A program made the translations under genes and the position numbers. A stretch of DNA of 64,000 nt from Diphasiastrum complanatum (taxonomy: Eukaryota > Streptophyta > Lycopodiopsida > Lycopodiales > Lycopodiaceae). The notes under the pieces were generated by a model. It was not told where the DNA came from. It saw only the letters and a list, made by a program, of their open reading frames with translations, and ran no database searches. Below are positions 20,690 through 33,010 of this stretch, in pieces. The first letter of the stretch is position 1; the number at the start of each line of letters is the position of its first letter. The stretch covers positions 18,802,967-18,866,966 of the forward strand of contig CM055102.1 of assembly GCA_029204225.1 (NCBI GenBank), given 5' to 3'.

Positions 20690-21486
20690 CTAATTCTCCC
20701 CAATCCTATAGTGTCCTACTAGGTAGACTGTGGCTCCGAACATCACAAGCTCTTCATGACTAGGGACAAAATCGTATCGACTCCGTAGGTAAGATTGATC
20801 TTGATACTTGGATTACTAAGCCAACTGACCAACGAGCCATGGTTTCAAGCTTTGCTACTACCATCCACTCTGACGAAGAATCGGATGAGGGACGTCGTTG
20901 GAGGAGGATCGTCATACATGATGATTCACAAACTGATATCATAAACTGGACCGAGGCCCTAGCCACAATCGATTGTCTATAGCTTGATGTTTCATCAGAT
21001 GAACAATCCCCCAAGCTAAGGTCAGCTTTTGACCCATTTTCCAATGAAGACGACATTCCAATCAATAAGTTAGAATGACCAGGACAGAAATCTAGCAAAG
21101 GCCATCAAGATTTTGTTTCGCTTTTCATGATAAGCCTAGAGGCTATACCCCAGGAACCACTGCAAGAAATATGCAATGAAAAAAAAATTGAAGTTCTTCA
21201 GGTGTTCACCCTGGAAGAAGGTCAGGAATATGAGGACAAAAATTTCTTCTGTTATGTCGATTCTGATTGTTTTAAAGTCGCACCGAAAACCCAAGGCACT
21301 ACATCCACAAGAGCCTCTAGTGAACGCAGAACTAATCGGAACCACAGAGCCCCACAAGGCAATGTCATCATAGGCCGTATGGATATAGTGATAGATGGAT
21401 CCACAACTAGCGTTCCTATCACCGTCAATGATCTCTTGCGAGACTGTATAGATTGGGACCTAAGGACGAGGCTCTTTATAAGCTAG
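20690..21486 (+). pseudogene. gypsy protease C-terminus and linker
   Basis: VLLGRLWLRTSQALHDWGQN, with a frame change just before it, followed by DLDTWITKP is the usual end of gypsy retropepsin ('LLGRPWL'). A long acidic linker follows, open from 21127 to 21486 (119 residues, MISLEAIPQEPLQ...). The catalytic Asp region was not found. A stop at 20981 separates the two halves. Confidence 0.6.
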
Positions 21487-22075
21487 AAATCTCGTTATGG
21501 GACAATAGCATAAAGATGGTAAAAGATCCTACCCCTGATCCACAATTAGGATCACCAATGAACGCCAAGAGAAAAGAGTCGATTACACTAGATTCTCCAC
21601 TAGGAGAACCTCGGAAGGAAAAAGCTCCAATCACCTTCGCAGATCTGGGTATGAAACCATCCAAGAGCATCAAAAAGCTTGACCGTGCTAACGGCTTAGT
21701 ATAGAGAAAATCTACCAAGAGGAGATTAGAGAACCTTCTTCAACTCCACGAAACTCGCTTCCTAGCGCTCCATGCCCTAGCTATAGAGAGACAACGACAA
21801 AAAGCCTGGCATGATCACAATATCAAAAGCAAAGATCTCGTCAAGAGAGAATTGGCATTGTTATACAACGTCAAAGCTCACAAGAGTAAGCTTAAGTATC
21901 AAGGAGAAGGACCATATCGAGTAGTAGAGATCCAACCTAATGGCGCAGTGATACTTGCCAACCTGCAAGGTAATTTGCTAGACACGCCCATTAATGGCAG
22001 CAGGTTGTGTAGGCGCTGGGTGGGCGGAGCCGAGCAGCCACAGGTGGCGCCGGGGAGTCTCGGGCTCCGTTGATG
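21453..22075 (+). pseudogene. gypsy integrase C-terminal region
   Basis: Sequence from about 21715 reads RRLENLLQLHETRFLALHAL and continues to AIERQRQKAWHDHN. After a frame change come LALLYNVKAHKSKLKYQGEG and PYRVVEIQPNGAVILANLQG (21852-22073). This is the GPY/F-like end of gypsy integrase, where the polyprotein terminates. No DDE core remains. Confidence 0.8.
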
Positions 22076-23060
22076 TTGAGCTTAGAGATATGCCAGAACC
22101 ACCATCCATGTCATCTTCTTCTACAGAATAGTTAGGTAAATTGAATAGCTAGATCGGAAGCTTAGGTTAGATTGGACTACTTAGTTAGAATGATCAAGTA
22201 GACATATTAGCTCACTTAGATAATCTTTGTTCAATTAAGTTTGTAGAATGTCCTACGAAGATAGTATTTCGATTAACTGACCCTATTCAGATAGCTAGGA
22301 TAGATCTAGGAAGTTTGATTAAACCTAGCCACCTGTTAGTATAGGTCTTAGGTTTGTTAGTTTTCAAGACAAATCGAGATTTGTAGATTAAAGTAGTTAC
22401 CCATCGAGGCCCTTAACGAGATTAGTAAAGATAAATTAAATCAGATGGAATTCTCTTAGATGAGTTAATTTTAGTCTAGTATAAGTAGTCTGGGGTGTAG
22501 TTAGCTTAGTTAGTCTAGGGACATTTAGATCAGGTCGAAACAGATAGTTAGCCTGGGATATTTTAGAATAGACAAAGTCCTAGAGTATATGTAGACTAAG
22601 ATACGTAATTGGATAGTCCAGATAGATTGCTAGGTTAGCCAGTAGAGTAGACTAGCCTAGGGTAGAAGGTCTAGGTAATATGGATAAATAGAGCAGATGA
22701 TAGATCCACCCGATTAAATGAGAGACTTACCCCAGCCTCTTAGCATGAATAGGCTACAACTTTTGCAATATGTAGAAATTGGCTAGGTAGATTAGAAAGC
22801 CCTCACAAAACCTTGTATACAACAAGTCATACTTTGTGCAAATTGCCAATGTACAAACCCAATGTGAAAACCCTAGCCCTACTCCCCTCTCTCTTTTTAC
22901 CTATAAAAATGTCCAAGGGAAAATTAAATGGTCAGTAAGGGGCCATATTGCTATTATCAGTAGTCACTATTATCCTTACAGTTGCCTGTTGTTGCACTAC
23001 ATTGTATGATCAAATCTGTCCAACAAAATCCCGGTCAAAAACGTAGGTTAGGCTCAATTT
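22076..23060 (+). repeat. LTR-like non-coding region between gypsy I pol and the next gag
   Basis: No reading frame is present. The DNA is rich in TAGA/TAGGT phrases (TTAGTTAG, TAGACTAG) to about 22800. It ends near 23030 with TCTGTCCAACAAAATCCCGG. Its position between a gypsy pol 3' end and a gag-like frame suggests an LTR plus flank. No matching second copy was found in the window. Confidence 0.35.
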
Positions 23061-23254
23061 TTACAAAATTTTTATTTTTAGTAAACGACGGGATGTTCTA
23101 ATTAGAAAATCTCATAAGTCTGGCAGTCAATCAGAAAACGAATTGTGCATAGTGCAAACAGTGGTGATCTAGCATTGACTGGATCACTGTCCAAAAATAA
23201 TAACAGACGAGTAATAAATTCTCTGTATATATGAGGGTGAGTTATCACATTTGT

Positions 23255-23425
23255 TCCTGATTACTCGTGCTCATTATTCGTCCATTACTCGCTGATTACT
23301 CGCCATCTGATCATTACTCGCCGTTACTGACCATCTGATTATTAGTCGCCATTACTCGCCATCTGTTCATTACTTGCCTGTCTATTACTCGTCTTTTGTA
23401 TATTACTCGCATTATGTGTATTTTT
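23255..23425 (+). repeat. ATTACTCGCC-type minisatellite
   Basis: About a dozen units of (C)ATTACTCGCC(ATCTG) run head to tail, with variants such as ATTACTTGCC and ATTACTCGTC. Confidence 0.8.
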
Positions 23426-23462
23426 CACCTGTCTCATAACTCGCCTTCAGATTCAATCCTTA

Positions 23463-24275
23463 TTGTACCCTTCTCTACCAATGGCACCGAAACGTCATCT
23501 TTTGGACACTACCGTACCTCCTGGCCAACGAGCCAGAGTAACTCAAACTATTGCTGCACAAATTGGACCTAGCCATTCCTCCAGCCCATCTATGTCCTCC
23601 CGTACCTCAACTTCACCGTCCACATCCCAACAAACTAGATCCACCTCATCCACTTCCACAACCTCATCCCCAAGCCTAGAGGAGGGAGAAGCATCTCCCC
23701 GATCTACCACCCAACCTACTGTTGGTGCCGCGCACACACCTTCGTAGTATACCATTCTGCCGTTACTTACGGAACAAGAGATCGTTGCTCTTTGCACCAA
23801 CGGTTGTCTGGCGGTCCTAACCGCTGCAGGCCTCTATGACATGCAGGTACCACTCCTACATGACCTTGCCCTAGTCCGGCAGGCATTCTATACCTTTGAC
23901 AAAGATACCTTTACTATCACCTACAAGGGCCAGGACCATGTGATCCCCCTTGACCCGCAGCTAATCTCCATTGCACTCATGCTTTCGCATTCCGCTAACC
24001 TGTCGGCTACCCGAGCCCTTGCCAAATACGATATCTCTTCCTTCCTACATCCAGACCAAGACGGTGTTTAGACCAAGACCAACGATGGGTACCTGATGTC
24101 ACGACTCAAGAATCCAAACCTTCGTGATGCGATAGATTTTCTATCCGCCACCATCATTGTCAGTTCCCACCGTCCTCTTCGCATGTCCAAGCAGGTCATC
24201 ATCATGACTACCAATTTCTGTGCATTGACAACAGCATATTCATCTTACTTGCATGAGAGTGAGTGAATCTTTGTA
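23463..24275 (+). pseudogene. Ser/Thr-rich gag-like leader ORF
   Basis: An ATG at 23481 opens a frame that is Ser/Thr/Pro-rich for about 80 residues (SSSPSMSSRTSTSPST). It stops at 23745 and continues, apart from a second stop at 24069, as a hydrophobic segment beginning TILPLLTEQEIVALCTNG and reaching YLHESE near 24264. The pattern of a low-complexity head followed by a helical domain, set behind an LTR-like region, fits the start of a gypsy gag. No zinc knuckle is seen. The assignment is tentative. Confidence 0.35.
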
Positions 24276-24456
24276 TGGTGGAAAACTTCCCGGGCAAACA
24301 ACATGTCCACAGTAATGCAAAATTGTGCGAAAAATGTGTTCAAAGTAGCACATACAAGTTTGTCCTCTGCATCGATATTATCACGAGCATCCATCAACCA
24401 TGCTGGACTTTTCTTTTTCTCTTCTGGAAATGCATGCCATTTGAATGTGTTACTGT

Positions 24457-24970
24457 TATGTCCATGACTAGTACATAGGATACAGTATACTCCTAGACTT
24501 GGATACACGGTACTCCAGTGAAACAAGCTGTTAGTTATGCCACATCATATTGGACATGACCCAAAAGTAACTAATATCCTTGTGAGGCCCAGAACACACT
24601 AAATGGAGTTTAGACAAGGTATGAGACAATGTATGCATGTGTAGAGTTATCAGTAGCAATTCTATGAATAGTTGGTCCATGCATAGGACTCTATTCTAGG
24701 TGAATCTGTGTATAGGAAACTTAGGGCTATGCATGGCTATGTGCCTAGGATGCTTTTGGCTCTATATAAGAGGTCCAAACTCGTACTCCTCATCATGGTT
24801 CTTGATTCATTGCCAGACTCTCACTCTACATTCATGCTTATTGTTCCTTAGCTTGGAGGTGAGGCTTCTAGAGATTGATTGGATGATTCTACTTGGTTGG
24901 ATGGTTTCTCCACAGTGTGCTATCCTTTTGTGTTTAGGATTTGTAAGCAGAATCTAAGGAGCTTCCCTTA
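24457..24970 (+). repeat. 5' LTR of gypsy G (probable) with TATA box
   Basis: The region starts near a TGTTATGTCC. It contains a clear TATA box, CTCTATATAAGAGG, at about 24759-24772, and it ends shortly before the primer-binding site at 24973. No 3' partner is visible after the gypsy G pol, so the outer boundary is approximate. Confidence 0.5.
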
Positions 24971-24972
24971 TA

Positions 24973-24985
24973 GTGGTATCAAAGC
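24973..24985 (+). promoter_or_regulatory. Primer-binding site of gypsy G
   Basis: TGGTATCAAAGCA differs by one base from the plant consensus TGGTATCAGAGCA, complementary to the 3' end of initiator tRNA-Met, where reverse transcription is primed. It lies immediately 3' of the LTR-like sequence and upstream of gag. Confidence 0.7.
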
Positions 24986-26705
24986 AAGGCTTACAAGCTT
25001 GGACAGGTGGTGCTTTTCATTGGAGCTTGGTGGTATTCAACTAGTATTCTCATCCAAGGAGAGGAGCAAGGTTGCAAGTTGGTGGATCTTCCCAAATTCA
25101 ATTTGCATGTTCCATATCTCTCTAAAATTCATTGTGGCTTATGGAGAATTGTGTTAGAAAATCAATTTTGGTGTCTTTTTTGGAGTGCATGTGTAGCTCA
25201 AAACTAGTTATGGATCTGAAATTTCTATCAAGTTAATACACTTTGAAGTAGTTGAAATTCAATTTGCATGTTGGATTTTCCCATGTGTTTGGATTCTAGA
25301 CTCTTTTGTAGCCAAAATTGGCTTGTTTTCCATGATTTTGGCACAAAATGGAGGGTAGAATTCAAAATCCAGCAAGATCATATCAATTGATTGGTTGGAA
25401 CTCTATATTTTGGATTGCATGTGGATTTGGAAAACGTTCTTGCCATTAATTTTCAATTGGGCATCGTGGAAAAACCTAAAAAGGGCTAAAATTCATGATT
25501 TTTGCTTGTTTTTTCATGAAATTGGATGGTAGGAGGTTGTTGAACATCAATTGAAGCTGGAAAAAGATGAATCATAATATTTTGAAGCTGTCCTAGAAGT
25601 TAGAGCCAAGAATTCCAACAATTGGGTTTGTAGGAAGTCAAAAAGTGTCAAAAACTGACCAATTTTGGTGAATTTTGGGGGATGGATTTCCCTAAATCCA
25701 TAAGGGAATTATTCTGGATTTTTTTTCAGCATGTTTTGTATTCCTTTTTACCTTTCCAACAAGCTATCAGACCTGTAAATTGATGGGTAGAGGTTTATGT
25801 TTCAATTCCATCAAGTTTGTAGCAATTTTGACTTCTAGAAACCAAGAATTCATGGTTCTCAGCCCATACTGCTTCATAGGATTTGTATGAAGGCTTCATG
25901 GCATTCTTAGAGACCATTTAAGACTATTTAGATCATCACTTTTAGGCTTGGTTGAGTGTTTGCATATTTTTGGACATATTGGTCTTGAAAAGTGCGCCCT
26001 CCTACAGTTTAATTGGCTATTTTGAACTCGCACGTGTGAGTCCTAGGTGGCAGGCTGACATGGCAACTGTCTTGTTCACTAGGTTTCCCTCTATACAGAG
26101 CTTTACATCACCCAATTTGGTGCCCTATAGCCAAAGATATGATCATCTGAAGTTTTGTAGTTTTGTGTGCAAAATTGGTAAATTTTCCAATTGTTCTGAT
26201 TGCATGCATGACAATTTCCTACTTTGAGGTACTGTGCTTGCATGGAATGTCTACATGTGGTTTCTCAGAGTGATCCTGACATGCATGAGTAGTTTAGATC
26301 TGTTTTGAGTGGTCATACGCATGTACTCTAACAGTTAGATACAAACTGGATTTTATAGCTGACAATTTCTGTAGAACTGAATTTTTACGTAAAATTTCGT
26401 AAAGTAAAAAATCAATTTAATGTCACATGTCTTGCATTCCTGAGGGACATTAATAGAGTAAAATTAAGAATCGAATAGTGAATCAAATTTTCAATTTCGA
26501 TTGCTTAACAACTGACAGTGATTTTTTATGAATTTTAAGAAAACATAAAAAAAAATTAAAAATAAAAATAAGTGTGAAAACTCAAAATTTTTAGTTTTTT
26601 CCAGTTTCTTGTACTGTCTATGAAATTGACTAAAAATAGTGATTTGACCATACTAGACTCAATTTCAGTCAATTTTTGGTCAACGGTACTTCACTATGAG
26701 TTAAT
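24986..26705 (+). other. Long untranslated leader of gypsy G
   Basis: About 1.7 kb separates the primer site from gag. It carries no frame resembling a known protein; the open frame at 25952-26227 is not recognised. Phrases such as TTTTGGCACAAAATGGAGGG and CCAATTTTGGTGAATTTTGG give it a T/G-biased composition unlike the coding parts. Confidence 0.5.
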
Positions 26706-27656
26706 TTGATATTAAGTAAATTTAGTAATTTCCAAGATAGATATATCGAGATGGCCGAAGAAACTTCAAATCAAGCTGCAAATCCAGGTGCGCCACCTTA
26801 TATGGTTATTTGTCAGCAGTTGAGTACAGCACTCAATGATATGAATAATCGTAATCAGATGAGAGATCAGCAAATGGAGGTTCTTTTGAATAAAGTCAAA
26901 TTGATGTCTTTACCAAATCTCAGTTTTCAACCGGAGGTTTATGCAGGCGAGAAGAAGGAGAAGAAACCTGAGGTCGTCGAGGATTGGCTGGCCAAGTGGA
27001 GTAGTTACTTCAATCTACATGGTGTTCCTGATGAGAAGAAAATTGAAAGTGTCGTGTTGTTCTTACGTGACAAAGCGTCATCGTGGTGGTGAGATTTACT
27101 GGTGAAGCCAACTACTTGAGATGCGTTTGCGGAAGTCTCCAAGAAAGCTTTCGTAGTTGCTGATGACGTGGACTACTACCTGAAGTTCGTGAACTGCAAG
27201 ATGGGTACAAAGAGTTTAGACTCTTATATCCAGGAATTCATGGACCTATGGAATAGGGTTCCATCATTCGATGCGAAGTTGGCATTATGGCAGTTTGTCC
27301 TTGGTTTGTCAGCCGACTATCAAAACGAATGCAGACGAAATGTGCTTCAAAGCCTCGAGGATGCGTTTCGGATTGCGGAAGCATATGATTCCACAATGGT
27401 GGCATCCAAAAAGCAGTTTGCGCAAATTCCAACAAATTTGAAAACCAAGAAGGTTAAGAAGCACGATCCAGACCAAGCAAAATATTTTGACGAATTAGAT
27501 CAAGCAACATCGGAACCCAAGAAGCCGAAGAAAAAGAGATTCAAGAAATATATGTTCCGAGAAAGGGCTAAGAGAAAGAACTTATGTTTTTTCTGTAAGA
27601 GGCATGGACATATGATGAAATTTTGTCCGCGGGCAAAATTGCATGCTCTACAAAGC
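26706..27656 (+). pseudogene. gypsy G gag
   Basis: The most likely start is the ATG at 26751 (MAEETSNQAANPGAPPYM). The frame encodes LMSLPNLSFQPEVYAGEK, then VEDWLAKWSSYFNLHGV and ESVVLFLRDKASSWW, a standard gypsy capsid region. After two stops (TGA near 27091 and TAG near 27118) it continues in the same frame with SLDSYIQEFMDLWNRVPSFD. It ends with a CX2CX4HX4C zinc knuckle (CFFCKRHGHMMKFC). The two stops make it non-functional. The gag ends where the copia F LTR begins. Confidence 0.85.
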
Positions 27657-28072
27657 TAATTCAAATTGTAAAGGAATGAATCCTTATTACTGACAAAATA
27701 AAGAATCAATGCACAGAGCATCTACTTTTGTCTATCTCTGATAAGCTTCTCTTCTTCGTTCTCTTTCACTGATGAATATGCAAATGGTATTCAATATATA
27801 CACATAATGTTACATGTGTGCAGATGAACAAAGTACATGGTGGATGTGTTGTCTGTAGGAGATCGTCGGTGGCCGAAGTCGTTGTCCAGTCTGTTAGCAC
27901 AGCTGCATGAGCGTGAAGAGAGTGTGACGTCAGCCTTTGTTTTTCGTCTTTTCATCGTCTGTGAGAATTTGCATGTTAATATGCAGACTGCGCGACAACG
28001 CGAGTAAATATGCAGCATGAATGGAGGCATATTAAAATGGGATTCAGGTTACTAGAGAAAATAAATCCAACA
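27640..28072 (-). repeat. 3' LTR of copia F
   Basis: Minus-strand sequence begins TGTTGGATTTATTTTCTCT directly after a purine tract (ATTAAGAGAGGG, 28073-28084), the textbook junction of polypurine tract and 3' LTR. It aligns along its whole length with 35602-36033. The inner boundary near 27640 is uncertain by about 20 bases. Confidence 0.9.
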
Positions 28073-28084
28073 CCCTCTCTTAAT

Positions 28085-28620
28085 CTGGATCCGTGAATGC
28101 CTTGATCTTCAGACTACGCAATGCACAAAATTTGTTGTGTGCATCAACACTGAGTGCTTTCGTGAATATGTCTACAACCATGTCATGCGTTCTATAGTAC
28201 GTTAAGCTTACTTCCTTGTTGAGAACCTTGCCCCTGATGTAGTGATATCTGATTTTAATGTGCTTACTCCTAGAGTGAAATCTAGGGTTGGCCGATAAGG
28301 CAATAGCACTCTGATTATCACAAAATAAAATTGTAGGGCTATACTGTTTCATATTTACATCTGACAGTAAATTTCTCAACCAAAATGCTTTCTTGATAGA
28401 TTGAGAAGCAACAATGTTTTGCTTTTGTAGAAGAAAGTGCGACAGAAGTTTGCTTACGACTGTTCCATGAGATAGGACCGTCGTTAAAGAAGAATGTAAA
28501 TCCAGATGTGAATTTACGATTGTCTACATCTCCTCTCCAGCTTGCATCAGAATAACCACTGAGCTGATGGAGATTGGCGTTGCTAACATCTCCATAGAAG
28601 ATGCACTGGTCCATGGTAGC
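28085..28620 (-). pseudogene. copia F RNase H
   Basis: GYSDASWRGDVDNRKFTSGF followed by ISWNSRKQTSVALSST, then (after a frame change near 28400) LFCDNQSAIALSANPRFHSR and MVVDIFTKALSVDAHNKF make up the copia RNase H with its catalytic Asp-rich segments. The frame change is the only major lesion. The last codons end at the purine tract. Confidence 0.9.
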
Positions 28621-29630
28621 TCAAATATATCTCATGACTTGTACGAGAGCCTTCCAATGGGTAATGCCAGGATTAGCCATGTATTGGCTGAGTGAGCTTA
28701 CAACAAAAGAGATATCGGGTCTTGTATAGACCATTGCATACATGAGAGATCCTAGTATTGATCGATAAGGGTATTCTCTCATTTGCTCCACTTCTTGCTT
28801 GGTCAAGGGACATTGGTCCTTTGATAGATGCAGGCCTGGATCCATTGGTGAGTGAGCTAATCTACAATTCATCAAATTGTATCTGTTAAGAATATTGTGA
28901 AGATAATTTTGTTGAGTGATGTAAATCAGTCGATTTGCTATCTCTGAGGATTTGAATTCCCAGACAGAAGTGAGCTTTGTCCAGATCAATCATGTCAAAC
29001 TCTGAAAACAGCATCTGCTTCGAATCCTTGACCATATTGGTATTGTTGCTGAAGAGCAACGTATCATCCATGTACAAGGTGATGATAATGGAGGATTGTT
29101 GTACTGACTTGGAATAGACGTTGCAATTAGCAGTGCTTGGTTTGAATCCTTGTTCGATGTGGAATGTGCTGGTCCTCTAAAACCCAGCTCTGGCAGACTG
29201 TTTCAAGCCGTACAGTGCTTTGTGGAGTTTACAGACATGATTTTTCATACCTTTCAGAATGTACCTTTCGGACTGGATCATGTAGATATCTTCTTGTATC
29301 ACTCCATTCAAATAGGTTGTTTGTACATCAAGTTTATGCACTTTGAGGTCAGAAGTTGCAACATAAGACAGGAGCATTCGGATCAACGAATGTTTGACGA
29401 CTGGACTAAAAGTCTCATTGTAGTTGACATTCGAGATCTTGGTGAATCCTCGTGCTACCAGTCTTGTCTTCCTTTGGTCAATTGCTCCGTTGGCATTGTA
29501 TTTGATCTTAAAGATCCATTTGCAATCAATGATATTGCAGCCAATAGGAGCTTCGACTAGTGAACATGTCTGGTTCTTGATCAGAGAGGAATACTCTTTG
29601 TCCATAGCTTCTCTCCAGAGATCAGAGTCT
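28621..29630 (-). pseudogene. copia F reverse transcriptase
   Basis: Minus-strand sequence shows CKWIFKIKYNANGAIDQRKT, then VHKLDVQTTYLNGVIQEDIY (first catalytic Asp in KLDVQTTYLNG), KALYGLKQSARAGF and the catalytic YMDD in MYMDDTLLFSNNTNM. These are followed by REYPYRSILGSLMYAMVYTR. Both catalytic motifs are therefore present. Frame changes near 29170 and 28950 divide the domain. It is the most complete reverse transcriptase of the window together with copia D. Confidence 0.9.
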
Positions 29631-30431
29631 GGCTGGCTGAGTGCCTCTTCGACTGTCGTCAGTTTCTGTCAAGAGACAGGCAGACTCAGGAGTATACCTT
29701 GTGGGTTGTGTGCGCACTCGGCTTGATCTTCTGGGAGGATTCGAGTGAAGAACCGCTTTTGGAATTTGTCACTGGGTAGCAACAACATCTTCGTTTGATT
29801 CGTTGTCTTGAAGTGGGTCGACAATAAACACGCCTGAGCCAGAAGCTCGAACTGTCGTGTCAACGACATGTGATGAAGGTTCTTCTTGAGCAACATCCTT
29901 GCCTTTGAGGTCGACGAACTAATCCTCGATGAAGACTGTATCTCGGCTATACAAAATTTGATGGGTATCAGGATCATACAGCTTATAAGTATTATCAGAT
30001 GAAGCATATCTAATCAAGATGGTCTTGAGACCTTGGAAGTCCAATTTTTTTCTCGTGTCTTTTGGGATCTATGCGTAGGCAATGCATCCAAACACTTTTA
30101 GGTTCTTCAAAGAAGACTTAGAGCCTATCCACACCTCGTGGAGTGTCTTTTCTGAGAGGGCTTTGGTCGAACATTTGTTCTGGACATAAGCTGCATTGGA
30201 GACAACTTCATCCCAGAATCTCTTAGGCAACGATGCATGCGATAGCATACATTTGGCAACCAAAGTACAATTCTTCCTCTCGGCTAAGCCATTAGACTGA
30301 GGACTGTAAGGAGTGATGAATTGCTGCTCAATGCCTTGGCTTTGGCAGTACTCCTTAAACTCGATAGAGATAAATTCTCCACCGTTGTTTGACCTGAGGG
30401 CCTTAATCGTCCTTCCAGTCTCCTCCTCTGC
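29631..30431 (-). pseudogene. copia F integrase, C-terminal part, and linker
   Basis: ALRSNNGGEFISIEFKEYCQ holds the second catalytic Asp region, with Asp replaced by Asn ('RSDNGGE' is usual). SPQSNGLAERKNCTLV holds the catalytic Glu. The C-terminal VWIGSKSSLKNLKVFGCIAY segment and an acidic linker follow. The domain starts abruptly at the Mutator-like insertion. Confidence 0.85.
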
Positions 30432-30742
30432 GGGGCCTGACAAATTGCGAGTAAATATTTGCGAGTTATGCAAGTTTTATTTCATTGGATTTCTAGATAG
30501 CCATAATCAAAGAATAACAAAAGAAAATAAAACAGTAACAAAATAACAATGCACAATTCATGGCATTCCACAGTCACATTTGTAGCAGACTCCCGAGAGA
30601 ATTTCGTTGAATATTTAACTTGACATATTTGAAATATTTTGGACTGATTATAAACCATATCAAAATAGAAGTCCACATCAGACACAATAGACAAAAAAGA
30701 AAGAATTCATGTTCAAACAACTAGGTCTACCTCTACAATAGC

Positions 30743-31333
30743 CTAAGACAAACCCTTCGAGGGCAAAGCAAATATATGAAAAAGATCTTGCAAGCTAATG
30801 ATGGGTTGACGTATAAACATATTTTCATTGACATCTAGCCCCTTGACATGCAAGTAGACAAAATACATATGCCTGCAAGGTATGTACTTTTTCATGGACA
30901 TATTTCTAAAGAAATCCGCACATGTGCATGATGGCTCATTTGAAATTGTGACCAGGTAAATTGCACCTGTTTTACTACTTTCAAAACTCTCAATGATATA
31001 TAACTCTTTGTGTTCTGAAGGGACTTTGACTATCTCCTGTACATGCCCTTTCAATGACAATCCCCTTTTCATTCTATCTTTAGCAGATTTTGACACACCT
31101 GATCTTTGTCTCATATTTTGATTGGTGGTGAAGTTCATGTTAGCACTGGCACTACCCACATTGGAAGCTACATGAGGTTCTCCAATCGTATTTTTCTGTT
31201 GTGAAATATTGTGAGAGCATGAACTAGTTGTCTCTAGAATATAGCCCCCGTGGTTCAATTCATCCACCTCAGATTGCATAAGGCTCGTTCCATGTTGCAC
31301 GTACCAAATACCGTTGTTCACTATAGGTGACAT
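30743..31333 (-). pseudogene. SWIM zinc-finger C-terminal part of the MULE transposase
   Basis: A 196-residue open frame ends with a SWIM finger: CTCADFFRNMSMKKYIPCRH gives the CxC...CxH pattern (about residues 133-152), preceded by a beta-rich stretch (ELYIIESFESSKTGAIYLVT). SWIM fingers are a regular part of MULE and FAR1-related transposases, where they contact DNA. The frame is open, but the exons upstream are broken. Confidence 0.7.
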
Positions 31334-31394
31334 AGTGACATTGGGATTGACTTTCCCAAGTACAAGTTATATCACTAGCACAAAACCACATGAA

Positions 31395-33010
31395 TTAATT
31401 TGTGTATCCATTTTGATGTTTTCTTGTTCCAAAAAAACTAGATGCCATTCTTGATTTGATCAACTTGTTGCAGCATCCTTTGCCGGCAGCCTGCATACCT
31501 TGACACTTGATTTTGCTACCGGTTCTTAGACAACGAATAGCCCACCAACTGTTGTTTGGTTGTCTTTCTCGTATATCTTCGCAAAGTTGTAGACTAGCTT
31601 GGCCCATCATGTTTGGAGGTGTATTTGAAAATCCTGATTGATTGCAATATGGAAGATTGGATTTGTTTTTTCGAGAAACCTTTTGCACGTATTCTATATC
31701 TGGACGATGAGAGACGTTCTTATTATCAACATTCCATTGGTGTGCTGGTCTTTTGCATCTGACAGTTGGAATTGGTGCATTAACATCTTGGTCTTGCCTG
31801 GTCAAGTCAATTTGCTCAACAAACTCATTAACTCTTTCAGAGAAGGAAGCACCCACAATTGAAGCTCTCCTTCCCGAGCGCACTCTCTCCAACAGATTTT
31901 GACATGTCGGACCTTGACCAATGTATTGGCCAGCCAAGAAAAACTTCTCTCGTGCACTCTGCAATATTGCATTAGCCAAATCTCCCACTGCAGCTTCATA
32001 AATTGTCAATTTAGAATTGTAGTTGTCCACTCTTTGCCAAACACTATGGACCACCTCAGACAGATTTGTCATTGGCACCTCTGCCTCATCACCATGATCC
32101 ATCATCTATGGCATATAGAATTGTTGGGTACACATATCATAGGAATCCAATTCTACTGCAACAAATTGCACCAAAAATACAACAACATGTAAAGTATACC
32201 GTGACAACAAATTTTTCCCATCTATGAATTCGATTTTTCCACCAAGCAAGCCAGCTCTCCAATTCATTCAAGTAGTTCTCGTATGCATTGCCTATTTTCC
32301 ACCATGCAGTAATTTTATTATAAATCTCATCTGCAGCATCAAGATCTGTTGCATCTCGCCACTACAAGCACAAGGCAACATGATCATCTCTAAACAATGG
32401 CTTTATGTACTTTGTAGTGTGTTTATTCACACTATTTATAAAATAAAACAAACATGATCTTTCTTTTCCAATCATCGGTGTGTTAGCATCATTTCCATAA
32501 ACAATACGCACAACATTCCAATTTGCTTGTGCCTCATCTGCCATAAATCCTCTAAATGTGACTAGATCACACAAACGATCAGACAGAACGCATTCAACAA
32601 CTCCCAAAATAGCACTTGTGCTTGAAGATCTTCAACTTTCATATCACATATTGCAATAGTTTGCATGGATTGGTTTCTGCAAAACAAAGTGCACAATGGA
32701 TAAGTTACTTGGTTGCTATAATACTGAAAAGCAAGAAATGTAGAAATTCATATCGTATGTCATATACATGGGCAGCCATTGTGACCCAATCTTTAATTCG
32801 GTGTACATGATCAAAACAACACCAAGATCTTGCTAGATCATTCCCTAGCTGCATTCTTTGTACAAGTTCCACTCCCGACGTTGGTCTAGTAGTTGACATC
32901 TTGAAAATATGACATCTATTTGTTTTGTCATGCAACTGTCCAGGAAACATTGTATGCTTGCAGATGCACAGGACGACATTGCATTGCAATGGGTTCGGAT
33001 CAGGCAACAT
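31395..33010 (-). pseudogene. MULE-type transposase body, degenerate exons
   Basis: Minus-strand fragments, in order: VELVQRMQLGNDLARSWCCF (about 32880-32820), VEDLQAQVLFWE, TFRGFMADEAQANWNVVRIV then SCLFYFINSVNKHTTKYIKP (32362-32607), LNELESWLAWWKNRIHR, and VPMTNLSEVVHSVWQRVDNY (start of the open frame 31395-32105). The MADEAQANW and 'TNL.E..H..W' phrases resemble SWIM-containing transposase-like proteins I associate with seed-free plants. That recollection should be checked. Splice-like gaps and stops separate the pieces. Confidence 0.6.

Larger units (their letters stand above)
19070..22075 (+). mobile_element. Ty3/gypsy element I, scrambled relic
   Basis: From left to right the + strand shows an RNase H-like fragment (about 19760-19960), a minisatellite (20140-20610), a protease C-terminus and linker (about 20690-21486), and an integrase C-terminal region (21453-22073). 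The order RNase H, then protease, is not that of a normal gypsy element, and reverse transcriptase is absent. The region is therefore a deletion/rearrangement product or the overlap of two elements. Confidence 0.6.
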
